From JBDKTH01 sp964558295 (GTDB taxonomy: Bacteria > Planctomycetota > Planctomycetia > Pirellulales > Thermoguttaceae): 12,821 bases of DNA. The stretch lies in NCBI GenBank assembly GCA_964558295.1, contig CAZLDQ010000165.1:1-12821 (forward strand), read 5' to 3'. Position numbers and translations under genes: made by a program. The notes beneath the pieces were generated by a model that saw nothing but the letters and a program-made list of their open reading frames with translations, was not told the DNA's origin and ran no database searches. Below, in pieces: positions 1 to 7,657 of the stretch. Position 1 is the first letter of the stretch. Each line of letters opens with the position of its first letter.

Positions 1-254
1 CCGACCGAGGATGGACCGGCCAGCTCCAGAAACGCTCCCGCCGTGCTCCCTTCCGTCGGCCCCGCCTCCGCCGCGGCGTGCTGATCGAGCCGCTCTTTGA
101 GGCTGTAGTAATCCAACCGCAGCACCCGGGCGGTGCGATGGAGGCCATGCGTACCGGCCGTCCTCACCGCGACGTCCCACAGCGTGTCGGGGATGCGCGA
201 GCGCGGCCGGTGCGTCTTTCGCCAGCGATCAAACCGTCCTCGCACGGCCTCCAA
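1..254 (-). CDS. Partial HTH-like small protein, IS66-accessory-like (C-terminus off the window)
   Basis: This minus-strand frame stays open to the left edge, so the 3' end is missing. The in-window product has a charged start (EAVRGRFDRWRK), then RIPDTLWDVAVRTAG, LHRTARVLRLDYYSLKERL, and the beginning of a FLEL segment. The three predicted helices ending in DYYSLKERL look like a helix-turn-helix. The pattern resembles short planctomycete and acidobacterial proteins found beside IS66-type tnpB/tnpC genes; I recall this from family patterns and did not search. The start is unresolved. The frame has a TTG at 254 (used here), a GTG at 245 with GGAGG only 2 nt upstream, and an ATG at 371. The ATG lies inside the hairpin at 360-390 and has no ribosome-binding site, so it is less likely. 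Whether it belongs to an intact element cannot be seen. It could instead be a degenerate orphan copy. Confidence 0.5.
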   Translation of the reverse strand, partial: MEAVRGRFDRWRKTHRPRSRIPDTLWDVAVRTAGTHGLHRTARVLRLDYYSLKERLDQHAAAEAGPTEGSTAGAFLELAGPSSV

Positions 255-359
255 CGAGGAAACCCGATACGCTTCAGTTGGATGAACCTCTTTTCCCGAA
301 CGATTTCCTGAGCCTGTTGACGAAAAAGGTTGGCGGCACGCGGCGGCACCAATGACAAG

Positions 360-390
360 CCCCTGGGGCATCAAGCGGATGCACCAGGGG
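360..390 (-). terminator. Hairpin downstream of the porin gene, candidate terminator
   Basis: Arms 360-372 and 378-390 form a 13-bp stem with one mismatch and a 5-nt loop, beginning 35 nt after the stop codon of the minus-strand porin gene. On that strand the stem is followed by GCTTGTCATT, which is only mildly T-rich. It is therefore a weak intrinsic terminator or an RNA-stabilising 3' hairpin. Confidence 0.5.
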
Positions 391-425
391 CATGGTTCTG
401 ACATCGGAGCCGATTGGACGGCGGG

Positions 426-2093
426 TTAGAATCCGTACTTGACGACGAATTCCACGCGGGTGGCTTCGCCGGGACTCTGGGTCTTGTAGAGGGTTTTCCA
501 GACCGAGGTTTCCAAGCCCACGAGGAGCTTGGGGGTCACATCCCAGGCGAGATTGGCGAACATCATCTGGTTGTAGGTTCGCCCGGTGGCGATATCCTGG
601 TCGCACGGGTCGTCGAGCGAGTAGCCGACGTGGCTATGCAGGTCGGGGCGCCAGAAGTACCAGAATTCACCCCAACCGCCCATCGAGCGGATGCCTTCGC
701 GCGTGACCGGGTTGATCCCCTGGAGGATGCCGCCCAGGTAGGGTGCGAGGTTCTGTCCGGTAAACAGTTCCCCCTGGAAGCCGAACCGCTCGGTGATTGG
801 AAAACGGAAGTCGACATTCGCCGACCAAGTGCGAATGACTGCGTCATCGGCCGGATTCGGGGCGGGGAAGTCGTAGTCCTGCTCGCCGATGTGCCCGGAG
901 ACGCCCAAGGTAATCGGCTGGCATCCCGGCCCACGGAGCCCGAGGGTCGTTCCCAGCCGTCCCATCACCACCGGCCAGCCGGAATGATCGCCGCTGACAC
1001 CGGCGACCGAAGCATAGTCGGCGGAGTTGACCAAGCTATGGTTGAGCGAGCCCTGGAGGGTAAAGAGCAAGCAGTCGTTGACGGGGAGGATTCGTTCGGC
1101 GCGGAGCTGGGCGTGGCGATAGCCGATGTTGCCGGCGCCCCACGCGACGGGGTACATCAGGGTGAACGGATTAAGCGGGGAGATCACATCCCAGGTCTGG
1201 CCGACCAAGAGACGGGTGTCTTCGGTTTTCGCTTCGGCATAGGCGTGCCGTAGCAGGACCGTTCCCTTGTTCTCCGTGATGAAGGAGCCTTGGAAGTCGA
1301 TTTCGACCTTGCCACCGGTCTCCGCACACCCAAAAGCCCAGATCCGCGGGCCGGTCACGTCGATTCCCAAGCGGGTCGACTTGGCATCAACATGGAAGGA
1401 GTCTTCGCCCTGGACATCTTCCGAGTAGACGTAGAACGGCGTGTCACCCGAGTTGGTGCGCGAGGTCTCGTAGGAGGAACTGGCCCACAAGACCCCGTAG
1501 GGGACGATCCGGAAATCCCCTTTGGTCCAGGCCAACTTCTTCATCTCCGCACGCAGTTGGTCGAGAGTCATGTACTCTTCTTGCTGCGGAACGGCATGTG
1601 GCTCCACCACGGCCGACGGGGACGGGGCAGGGGTGGGAGCTGGAGCCAACGCCGGCGCAGGAGCCGGGGTTTGCGGTGGGGCCGGGGCAACCGGTGGCGC
1701 TGGGGCGACCGGTGGCGCTGGGGCGACGGGCGGGAGCGGAGCGGCCGGCAGGGGCGCTGGCGGTTGGGGGACGGCCGCGATTTCTGTGGCCGGCGCCGGA
1801 GAAGCGACCGGAGGAAGCGGCGCGACCATCCCCGGTTCTTCCAAGTAGACTGGCGAGGATGCCGGGGCCGGGGTCAGCCACTGGGCCGGCCGCGTCGGCA
1901 AGACCGTCTCGGTCTGCGGCAATCGGACCACCACGCTGGAGGTCGAGGGGACGGTTTCCAACAGTGGCACAGGAGCTTCCAGGGGCCGCAGCCCGCTGGA
2001 GGTTGTGCGCAAAATCGGCTCATTGGCCACTAGCGAGGCAGGCCAGAGGCAGAGCAGAATCCACGTGAGAGTCGGCGTTCGTTTGATCATCAT
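426..2093 (-). CDS. DcaP-like outer-membrane porin with Pro/Ala-rich linker
   Basis: Predicted 555-residue outer-membrane beta-barrel, probably a trimeric porin-type channel for small solutes; the substrate is unknown. A signal peptide occupies residues 1-23 (MMIKR, hydrophobic core WILLCLWPASLVA, cut before NEP). Residues about 75-165 are an Ala/Pro/Val-rich linker with repeated PVAPAP units. A short helical stretch follows (YMTLDQLRAEMKKL, 174-187), then the barrel from about 194. Barrel hallmarks shared with DcaP-like proteins are the first strand FRIVPYGVLWASS, STRLGIDVTGP, KVEIDFQG, LLRHAYAEA, LLVGQTWDVISPLNPF and WGAGNIGYRHAQLR. The protein ends in VKYGF, a terminal-Phe beta-signal expected for BAM insertion. 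The frame is open upstream to 2375, but ATG 2093 is preferred because it starts the signal peptide and has GGGGA 5 nt upstream. The linker is in the place where related proteins often have a coiled coil. The fold assignment is fairly sure; the exact family is less so. Confidence 0.8.
   Translation of the reverse strand: MMIKRTPTLTWILLCLWPASLVANEPILRTTSSGLRPLEAPVPLLETVPSTSSVVVRLPQTETVLPTRPAQWLTPAPASSPVYLEEPGMVAPLPPVASPAPATEIAAVPQPPAPLPAAPLPPVAPAPPVAPAPPVAPAPPQTPAPAPALAPAPTPAPSPSAVVEPHAVPQQEEYMTLDQLRAEMKKLAWTKGDFRIVPYGVLWASSSYETSRTNSGDTPFYVYSEDVQGEDSFHVDAKSTRLGIDVTGPRIWAFGCAETGGKVEIDFQGSFITENKGTVLLRHAYAEAKTEDTRLLVGQTWDVISPLNPFTLMYPVAWGAGNIGYRHAQLRAERILPVNDCLLFTLQGSLNHSLVNSADYASVAGVSGDHSGWPVVMGRLGTTLGLRGPGCQPITLGVSGHIGEQDYDFPAPNPADDAVIRTWSANVDFRFPITERFGFQGELFTGQNLAPYLGGILQGINPVTREGIRSMGGWGEFWYFWRPDLHSHVGYSLDDPCDQDIATGRTYNQMMFANLAWDVTPKLLVGLETSVWKTLYKTQSPGEATRVEFVVKYGF
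1684..1737 (-). repeat. 18-bp tandem repeat encoding PVAPAP units
   Basis: Three consecutive 18-bp units lie at 1684-1701, 1702-1719 and 1720-1737. The first two differ at one base and the third is more diverged. Each encodes a six-residue Pro/Ala/Val unit in the linker of the porin gene. The unit length is a multiple of three, so slippage would change linker length without breaking the frame. Confidence 0.75.
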
Positions 2094-2130
2094 TGATCCC
2101 CAAAAAGGCAGTTCATCCGTGGCCCCTTTA

Positions 2131-2150
2131 GCACAATCGTCGGGTTGTGC
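2131..2150. repeat. Short inverted repeat in the porin upstream region
   Basis: GCACAA at 2131-2136 and TTGTGC at 2145-2150 form a perfect 6-bp inverted repeat with an 8-nt spacer. The right arm overlaps the palindrome TGTGCACA at 2146-2153. It sits about 40-60 bp upstream of the porin start, where an operator or 5'-leader stem would be expected. A motif this short can arise by chance. Confidence 0.3.
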
Positions 2151-2440
2151 ACAGGAGGGGAAATCGGCCCATCCGTTGATGCCAGTATCGTCGTCGACAC
2201 TCGGCGACTTGATCGTTTCGCCAGCGCTCGAATAACCGCAAAGAGAGGCGTTTTTGCTTCGATCGCTACGGCCCGAACGGCTGATACGACCGGCGTCCTT
2301 CTTTCGGATCGATCGGCACAGCTTCTCAGATTCGGAGCAGTTGGCAGGGCCTCGACAGGCCGCGCAGCCGGCCAACGAAAGGAAGCGGATGCGGATTGTG
2401 ACGGTTAGGGGTGATCGGAGAAGTGGGGCCGACCAATCAG

Positions 2441-2471
2441 GGGCCCGGCGGTCGGCTCAACCGCCCGGCCC
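2441..2471. repeat. GC-rich hairpin upstream of glgC
   Basis: Arms 2441-2452 (GGGCCCGGCGGT) and 2460-2471 (ACCGCCCGGCCC) pair over 12 bp with one C-C mismatch around a 7-nt loop. No T-tract follows on either strand, so it is not a classical intrinsic terminator. It lies upstream of the glgC promoter candidate and so may be outside the glgC transcript. Protein binding, or a leader role if transcription starts further upstream, are both possible. Confidence 0.4.
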
Positions 2472-2531
2472 CCCCACGTCGCTACGCCCTCTGGCCCCAC
2501 GCCGTCGGCCGCATTCTCGACCAGTTCCCAG

Positions 2532-2560
2532 TTCCCTTTTGGCCCCATTTCCGCTAAGAT
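2532..2560 (+). promoter_or_regulatory. Weak promoter candidate for glgC
   Basis: TAAGAT at 2555-2560 could be a -10 box. Seventeen bases upstream is a poor -35 match, TTCCCT at 2532-2537. Position (about 50 bp before the glgC start) supports it more than sequence does. Confidence 0.25.
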
Positions 2561-2612
2561 AGCCCACGGCAGGATTGGCCGGTCGGTCTATCTATTCAGC
2601 GTGAGGACATCC

Positions 2613-3902
2613 ATGAAAAATCTGGTCACCCTGGTGCTTGGCGGAGGGCGTGGGACGCGTCTGTACCCGCTCACCAAAGTTCGCTCCAAGCCGGCGGTTC
2701 CCGTCGCCGGCAAATACCGCCTGATCGATATTCCCCTGTCGAATTGCATCAACAGCGGCCTGAACCGGATTTACGTGGCGACCCAATTCAACTCGGTCAG
2801 TCTCCACCGCCACATCCGCAGCACGTACACCTTCGATGCGTTTGACCAGGGATTTGTGGAAATCCTCGCGGCTCAACAGACCAACGAAAACGCCACGTGG
2901 TACCAGGGTACGGCCGACGCTGTCCGGCAGAACCTCCGCCATCTGCAACAGCCGGGGATCGAATACATTCTGATTCTCTCCGGCGACCAGCTCTACCGCA
3001 TGGATTTTCGGCCCATGATCGCCAAGCACCAGCAAGACGGCGCCGATGTGACGATCTGCGGCCTGCCGGTCCACAGCCACCAGGCTGCCGGCCTGGGGAT
3101 CATGCGGGTCGACGACGACGGACGCGTGAACGGCTTCCTGGAAAAACCGCAGACCGACGAAGAACTCAAGCTGGTCCGTACCGACCCAGCCTGGATCGAC
3201 GCCCACGGCATCCCCAGCCAGGGCCGCGACTGCCTGGCGAACATGGGCATTTATCTGTTCAACCGTGACACGTTAATCGATGTGCTCGAAAAGACCGACT
3301 ACCGTGACTTCGGCAAGGAAGTCTTTCCGGCCTCGATCCGCTCGCGACGGGTGCAACTCCATCTATTCGACGGCTACTGGGAAGACATCGGCACGATCAA
3401 ATCGTTCTTCGAGGCCAACTTGAGTCTGGCCAAGCCGAACCCGGAATTCCCCCTTCTCTCGGCCACCGCCCCGATCTTTAGCCGAGCCCGATTCTTGCCC
3501 CCGACGCGAGTCGACGGAGCCAAGGTCCGTGGCAGCCTCATCGCCGATGGGTCGATTATCGGCGAGGGAGCGGTGATCGAAAACAGCATCATCGGACTGC
3601 GCTGCATGATTGGCCCGAATGTTGTCATTCGCAACTCGATCCTCATGGGCAACGACTTCTACGAGTCGCCGGAGGATCTGGTGCGTGGCGTCAAGAACGG
3701 ACACCCGCCGCTGGGAATCGGCGCCGGTTCCCACATCGAAGGGGCGATCATCGACAAGAATTGTCGCATTGGGCAGAAGGCTCGCATCACGAATAGCCGC
3801 GGGATCGATTCCACGGAGGAAACCGACTACGGCATGATCCGGGATGGTGTGGTCGTGATCCCCAAAGAGGTCACGATTCCCGACGATTGGTCGTTGGAAT
3901 AG
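2613..3902 (+). CDS. glgC: Glucose-1-phosphate adenylyltransferase (ADP-glucose pyrophosphorylase)
   Basis: Makes ADP-glucose and pyrophosphate from glucose-1-phosphate and ATP, the committing step of bacterial glycogen synthesis, in the cytosol. The product has 429 residues, the usual GlgC length. The nucleotidyltransferase domain shows GGGRGTRL at 10-17, KPAVPVAGKYRLIDIPLSNC at 26-45, GTADAVRQ at 99-106, SGDQLYRMD at 123-131, FLEKP at 175-179, NMGIYLF at 210-216 and YWEDIGT at 255-261. From about 285 the C-terminal part has hexapeptide-like repeats of a left-handed beta-helix, as in the tetrameric allosteric enzymes. ATG 2613 is chosen because GAGGA lies 5 nt upstream; a GTG at 2601 would overlap that site. 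The gene stands alone: the porin gene diverges, and the methyltransferase gene converges with only 14 nt between stops. No other glycogen gene is in view. The family assignment is firm; the allosteric effector is not predictable. Confidence 0.97.
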   Translation: MKNLVTLVLGGGRGTRLYPLTKVRSKPAVPVAGKYRLIDIPLSNCINSGLNRIYVATQFNSVSLHRHIRSTYTFDAFDQGFVEILAAQQTNENATWYQGTADAVRQNLRHLQQPGIEYILILSGDQLYRMDFRPMIAKHQQDGADVTICGLPVHSHQAAGLGIMRVDDDGRVNGFLEKPQTDEELKLVRTDPAWIDAHGIPSQGRDCLANMGIYLFNRDTLIDVLEKTDYRDFGKEVFPASIRSRRVQLHLFDGYWEDIGTIKSFFEANLSLAKPNPEFPLLSATAPIFSRARFLPPTRVDGAKVRGSLIADGSIIGEGAVIENSIIGLRCMIGPNVVIRNSILMGNDFYESPEDLVRGVKNGHPPLGIGAGSHIEGAIIDKNCRIGQKARITNSRGIDSTEETDYGMIRDGVVVIPKEVTIPDDWSLE

Positions 3903-3916
3903 ACGGCTCCGCGGCG

Positions 3917-5992
3917 TTAAGGAAGCTTAATGTCTCGGCGTTCCGCCGCCGTCAGGCCGTAGAGGTCGCCGACGAGTTGGTCGATCTGTTCTTCTAGCGT
4001 GGCTTCGCTGGAAGTCTTATTGGTCATGCGCCGGCCGACCAGTTCCACAAGCCGGTCGTGACAGGCCACCTCGGCGGGACGGGCAAAGTCGATTGGGCGG
4101 ATCGGGGCTTCGGCCAACACATGGCCGTTGATCTCCAGCCCCACGCCCCGCCGTTTCGCATGGTGCCGGAACCATTTCCATAAGAGACGGCTGTTGAGCA
4201 GCGCCGCGAGGTAGTAAAGGTGCTCGCGTGTCTCAGGTCCGGGCACGAAGACATTGACACTGAATGGCACATAGGCCGGCGTGAGCGCCGGGGTGAATGC
4301 CGGCCGCGGGGCCATCTGCACGGCCAGCAGCTTGGCCGCCTGCCAGAGCCGTTCATCCCGCGGCCAGTGAAGCTGCCACCAGGCTCGCCGGCCGTCGCGT
4401 GTCTCCCGCCGCTGATCCATGATCGCCCGGAAACGTTCCAAATGGCGGCGAATCCCCGGAAAGTGGTCGATCGCCGGGCAGGTTTGCGGAGTCGAGTAGA
4501 TCAGCCATCGCGATGGGGGTTGGGCCAACCGATAACGACCCAGGTCACACAGATCGTGATAGGGGCGCAGCAGCGAGCGTTCCTCTTCGGGCAGATTCAG
4601 TCGAGCGAGTTCTGCTTCGGTGAGCACAAACACTCCTTCGCCTACCGTCCAGGGGTTTCCGTGTTGCTGATTAGTACGTGGGGTGACCGAGGCCGGGTTT
4701 TCGGCGATCCCCTGGCGGATCAGGCCGAACGCTGCCAACCGAGGGAAGTGTTCCAGTCGGGCCAGAAATTCGTCACAGGGAGGTTCCAGGTCGATTGCTT
4801 TGCCACGGTACAACTGCTCGGGCGTTTTCTGAAAGATCTCCACTGGGGCGTGGCCGCGGACAAACGGTTCGGCATCGCCCCGTGGCTCACCGCGAACGGT
4901 CTTGACCACCGTGGGGTTGGCGGCGGGGCCTTTGGTGAGCGTGAGGATTAGGTGTTGGCCGGCCACGTTGGGGAAGACCTGAAGCCGCCCCAACGAGAAG
5001 ATTTCTTCCAGGTGGGCATTCTGTCGCAAGGTGGCGATCAGCTTCTCGGCTCCCCGCCCCTTGGTCCAATAGGCTCCCACAATGAACGATAGCCGGCCGC
5101 CCGGCTTGAGCAGTTCGAAGCTGCGATGGAGGAAGTAATACCAGAGGTCCATGCGCGGCATGCGGTAACGCCGGCCAAAGTCCGTGACGGCAATCTGGTC
5201 GAGAAACGCCTTGGTGTGCAGTTCCCGACGATAGGGCGGATTGCCCAAAACTACGTCAAACGGACCGGATTTCTCGATTTCCGGAGCGACCAACACGTTG
5301 CCCACGCGAATCTGCGCAGCCAATCGGTTGGCAAGCTGGCCGAGGTCTCCGTCTGGTGGTTGGCTCGTCAGAACTTCCAGCCAGAGCGATCGGCGGGCAA
5401 CCAATACGGCGTCCGGATCAATGTCCACGCCATGCAAGCAACTCACGAGATGCTTCAGGGCGACGGATACATGGCGGCTGCGCAGGTGCTGGAAGGCAGC
5501 CAGCAGAAAGGCCCCGCAACCACACGAGGGGTCGAGGATCTTGGGAAGCGGACCGTGATTCGCGGCAAGCGATTTCTCGGCAATGTACCGGCAGACGTAA
5601 GCCGGCGTGTAGAAGACGCCAGCGTTCTTCTTCGTTTGCGCATGGGGGGCAATCCGCAAGTGGCGGCCAGAGCCAGGGGTCAGCCGGCAGCCCAGAAGCC
5701 GCTCGTGAAGCCAGCCGAGGGCTTCGACGGGCCACGGTTCGTCTCCGATTCCTGCGAGCAGGCCGTCGTATTGCGAGGGGTCCGCGGCTTCGGTCTCGGG
5801 AATCGGTAGTCCACGCTGTTGACACATCCGCCGGAACACCATTCCTTCAAGAGTCTGGCGAGCGGTGTGGCCGAGAGCATCGTGGGGCGTGTTTGGATGC
5901 GTGGAGGCCAGGTCCGTCGCCACCGTCAACCAGCAGGACTCCATCGCCCTGAGAAATCGTTCGTGCATCTGCGTCGTGCATCCCGAGTTCAT
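3917..5992 (-). CDS. N6-adenine DNA methyltransferase with TaqI-like specificity domain, no nuclease seen
   Basis: Transfers a methyl group from S-adenosylmethionine to adenine N6 in a specific DNA sequence. The 691-residue product has a helical N-terminal region (1-120). Methyltransferase motifs follow: motif X-like FYTPAYVCRYIAEK (127-140), motif I DPSCGCGAFLL (154-164), acidic HGVDIDPDA (187-195), motif IV NPPY (251-254) and PGGRLSFIVGAYW (297-309). The second half looks like a TaqI-type C-terminal recognition domain (LLRPYHDLCDLGRY, RRETRDGRRAWWQLHWPRD, LLNSRLLWKW) and ends with QIDQLVGDLYGLTAAE. Type IIG Eco57I-like enzymes are usually near 1000 residues with an N-terminal PD-(D/E)XK nuclease. 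Here that part is short and I see no nuclease motif. ATG 5992 is chosen because the longer frame to 6316 runs antisense-free but out of frame through the transporter gene; ATG 5968 is an alternative. It begins 38 nt after the transporter stop and is probably co-transcribed. It could be an orphan methylase or half of a split system. Confidence 0.88.
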   Translation of the reverse strand: MNSGCTTQMHERFLRAMESCWLTVATDLASTHPNTPHDALGHTARQTLEGMVFRRMCQQRGLPIPETEAADPSQYDGLLAGIGDEPWPVEALGWLHERLLGCRLTPGSGRHLRIAPHAQTKKNAGVFYTPAYVCRYIAEKSLAANHGPLPKILDPSCGCGAFLLAAFQHLRSRHVSVALKHLVSCLHGVDIDPDAVLVARRSLWLEVLTSQPPDGDLGQLANRLAAQIRVGNVLVAPEIEKSGPFDVVLGNPPYRRELHTKAFLDQIAVTDFGRRYRMPRMDLWYYFLHRSFELLKPGGRLSFIVGAYWTKGRGAEKLIATLRQNAHLEEIFSLGRLQVFPNVAGQHLILTLTKGPAANPTVVKTVRGEPRGDAEPFVRGHAPVEIFQKTPEQLYRGKAIDLEPPCDEFLARLEHFPRLAAFGLIRQGIAENPASVTPRTNQQHGNPWTVGEGVFVLTEAELARLNLPEEERSLLRPYHDLCDLGRYRLAQPPSRWLIYSTPQTCPAIDHFPGIRRHLERFRAIMDQRRETRDGRRAWWQLHWPRDERLWQAAKLLAVQMAPRPAFTPALTPAYVPFSVNVFVPGPETREHLYYLAALLNSRLLWKWFRHHAKRRGVGLEINGHVLAEAPIRPIDFARPAEVACHDRLVELVGRRMTNKTSSEATLEEQIDQLVGDLYGLTAAERRDIKLP

Positions 5993-6030
5993 CAAACGCG
6001 GCGAGTGAACTCGCCGGCCAAATGGGATTC

Positions 6031-7551
6031 CTATTGATTCCCCAACGGCGCCAGGTTGACAACGGCCACGGAGACGCCGGCCACCAATAGGCCGAGGGCC
6101 GAAATCCAGAGGAGCAGATCCCAAAGCCGCCCTGAGGCCACACGCCGGTCGCTGCGGCAATAGCGGAAATAGAGGGTTGCCGTGGCGAGCATCGGGAGCA
6201 TGATTGCTTGCATCACGCCGCCGGCCAGCACCAGCTTGGGCGGGGCGGGGATGAAGATGTAAATGGCCAGGGCAAACAGGGGAAACCCCACACAAAAGCC
6301 CTGCACCCAGGCCCAACGCCCTCGGTCTGTACGTGCCCCAACACCAAACACCCGCACAGCGTCAGCCGCCACCCGGGCATGTCCGGCGTTGGCCACAAAA
6401 AAGGTCGAATAGAGCACGGCAAACGCCCCGAACAGAAACAGCCACTCTGCCCAGACACCAAACACCGGCACATACATCGCGGCCAGCGTATGAATCATTT
6501 GGTTGCCTTCCGGGTCCAAACCTTGACGGTGCAGCACCGCAGCGCCGAGCAGATAGAAGGCCATTGTGGCAAACGTAAAAATGACCATCGAGACCACGCA
6601 GTCCCACTGCATCACCCGCAGCCACCCTCGAGCCCGGGCGGCCCATGCGTCCGACTCATCCCGTGAGCCGGTGAATCGGGCGTAGCCCTTTTCCAGGCAC
6701 CAATAGGGATAGGCGATCAGCTCGTTGGCCCCCACGCCGATGATCCCGAAGGTGGCCAAGGCTGTGGCCAAGGGCGAGTGCTGCAATCCGCTGGCCGGCG
6801 GCAGGCAGAAGCAAAGCCCGCTACGCAGATCGGCAGCCCGAACCGCCCAGGCAGCCTGCGACTGCATGGCAATCACACAGAACACGGTGACCGCAGTGAA
6901 TCCGGCGACCAGAAGCATCGAGACTTGCTGGATCAGGCCATAACGCCCATTGACCAAGAGCACTACCGTCAACAAGGTGATCAAGGTGGCCCAATAGACA
7001 TCATCCCGGGTTGAGCGGTTGGGGCGGGGGCCGAGTCGTTCGGCGGCTTGCACCTTGCCGTTCGCCGTAGCGGCCTGCGCGTCCCAGGCGTCTTGCTCTT
7101 CCAGGAGACGGTTGAAGTCGCCGGTGATCGGAAGGCTCATGGCCATCGATTGGGCCACGCCCCCCAACACGCCGCCTAACTGAGCCAGGCCGACGACGAA
7201 CATCACCAGCCAGTACCAGAGGATCCAGTTGACTCCCAGACGCGGCCCAGGAACCTCATTGAGCGCTTGCATCGTGGTGGCCCCGGAAACGATCGTATGG
7301 CGCCCCAGTTCCACCTGGGCAAACAGCTTGATTACGCAGCCAATCAGGATCAGCCACAAGAGCCAGAAACCGGCCTGGGCCCCGGTCTTGGTGGTGCCGA
7401 TCAGTTCGCCGGCCCCAACGATCGATCCGGCAATGATCATCCCCGGGCCCAGCCGTTTGAGGATGCCTCCCACCGTGTGTGGGGGAGTCTCCGTGGCCGG
7501 CGATTGTTTGGCGTCGGCAAGTTGGGTGGGGGGCAACGCGGTATTGCTCAT
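6031..7551 (-). CDS. Nramp-related (SLC11-like) metal-ion transporter
   Basis: Polytopic inner-membrane protein of 506 residues with about eleven hydrophobic segments, similar in layout to the Nramp family of proton-coupled divalent-metal transporters. The first helix carries LGPGMIIAGSIVGAGELIG, and the sixth-helix region reads GVGANELIAYPYWCLEKGYA. Classical Nramp proteins have DPGN in helix 1 and MPH in helix 6 as metal ligands; neither is present. It therefore belongs to a divergent branch whose substrate cannot be inferred. A hydrophilic loop of about 40 residues (GDFNRLLEEQDAWDAQA to NRSTRDD) separates two hydrophobic segments. ATG 7551 is chosen because GAGGA lies 9 nt upstream; the longer frame to 7617 adds 22 charged residues without a ribosome-binding site. 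The methyltransferase gene follows on the same strand after 38 nt. Membership of the superfamily is likely; metal transport itself is inference. Confidence 0.85.
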   Translation of the reverse strand: MSNTALPPTQLADAKQSPATETPPHTVGGILKRLGPGMIIAGSIVGAGELIGTTKTGAQAGFWLLWLILIGCVIKLFAQVELGRHTIVSGATTMQALNEVPGPRLGVNWILWYWLVMFVVGLAQLGGVLGGVAQSMAMSLPITGDFNRLLEEQDAWDAQAATANGKVQAAERLGPRPNRSTRDDVYWATLITLLTVVLLVNGRYGLIQQVSMLLVAGFTAVTVFCVIAMQSQAAWAVRAADLRSGLCFCLPPASGLQHSPLATALATFGIIGVGANELIAYPYWCLEKGYARFTGSRDESDAWAARARGWLRVMQWDCVVSMVIFTFATMAFYLLGAAVLHRQGLDPEGNQMIHTLAAMYVPVFGVWAEWLFLFGAFAVLYSTFFVANAGHARVAADAVRVFGVGARTDRGRWAWVQGFCVGFPLFALAIYIFIPAPPKLVLAGGVMQAIMLPMLATATLYFRYCRSDRRVASGRLWDLLLWISALGLLVAGVSVAVVNLAPLGNQ

Positions 7552-7584
7552 GGGACCAGATCCTCGCCGTTTCAGGACCCGGTC

Positions 7585-7613
7585 ATTCTGCCCCAGTCGT
7601 CTGTGGTTTGCAA
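7585..7613 (-). promoter_or_regulatory. Weak promoter candidate for the transporter-methyltransferase unit
   Basis: On the minus strand, TTGCAA (7608-7613) and CAGAAT (7585-7590) are separated by 17 nt. Each matches four of six positions of the sigma-70 consensus. It lies between the upstream terminator and the transporter start, where a promoter is needed. Confidence 0.35.
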
Positions 7614-7657
7614 GCAAATCAAGGAGACGAGTGGAGAATCCGCTCCACGTTTACCCC

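Larger units (their letters stand above)
2094..2612. other. Divergent intergenic region between the porin gene and glgC
   Basis: These 519 bp lie between two divergent genes. The porin frame remains open to 2375, but its translation (many Cys, Arg and Ser, no domain, no ribosome-binding site) does not look coding. Two plus-strand frames here likewise show no recognisable protein features. The region holds a short inverted repeat near the porin start (2131-2150), a strong GC hairpin (2441-2471) and a weak promoter candidate before glgC. Its length leaves room for regulated promoters in both directions. Confidence 0.5.

Noticed and set aside
414..1253. 279-residue plus-strand open frame
   Set aside because: It mirrors the GC-rich barrel coding sequence of the porin on the other strand and has no recognisable features.
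1522..1848. Gly/Ala-rich plus-strand frame with GATGGA repeats
   Set aside because: The repeats are the complement of the Pro/Ala linker of the porin gene, not an independent protein.
2094..2375. Upstream extension of the porin frame (94 more residues)
   Set aside because: The extra sequence is Cys/Arg/Ser-rich without domain or ribosome-binding site, and would bury the clear signal peptide starting at 2093.
5993..6316. Upstream extension of the methyltransferase frame
   Set aside because: It runs in another frame through the 3' end of the transporter gene, whose membrane-helix sequence is plainly the coding one.
7631..7648. GTGGAG/CTCCAC hairpin near the transporter gene
   Set aside because: The stem is only 6 bp with no T-tract on either strand; the stronger terminator is at 7658-7697.
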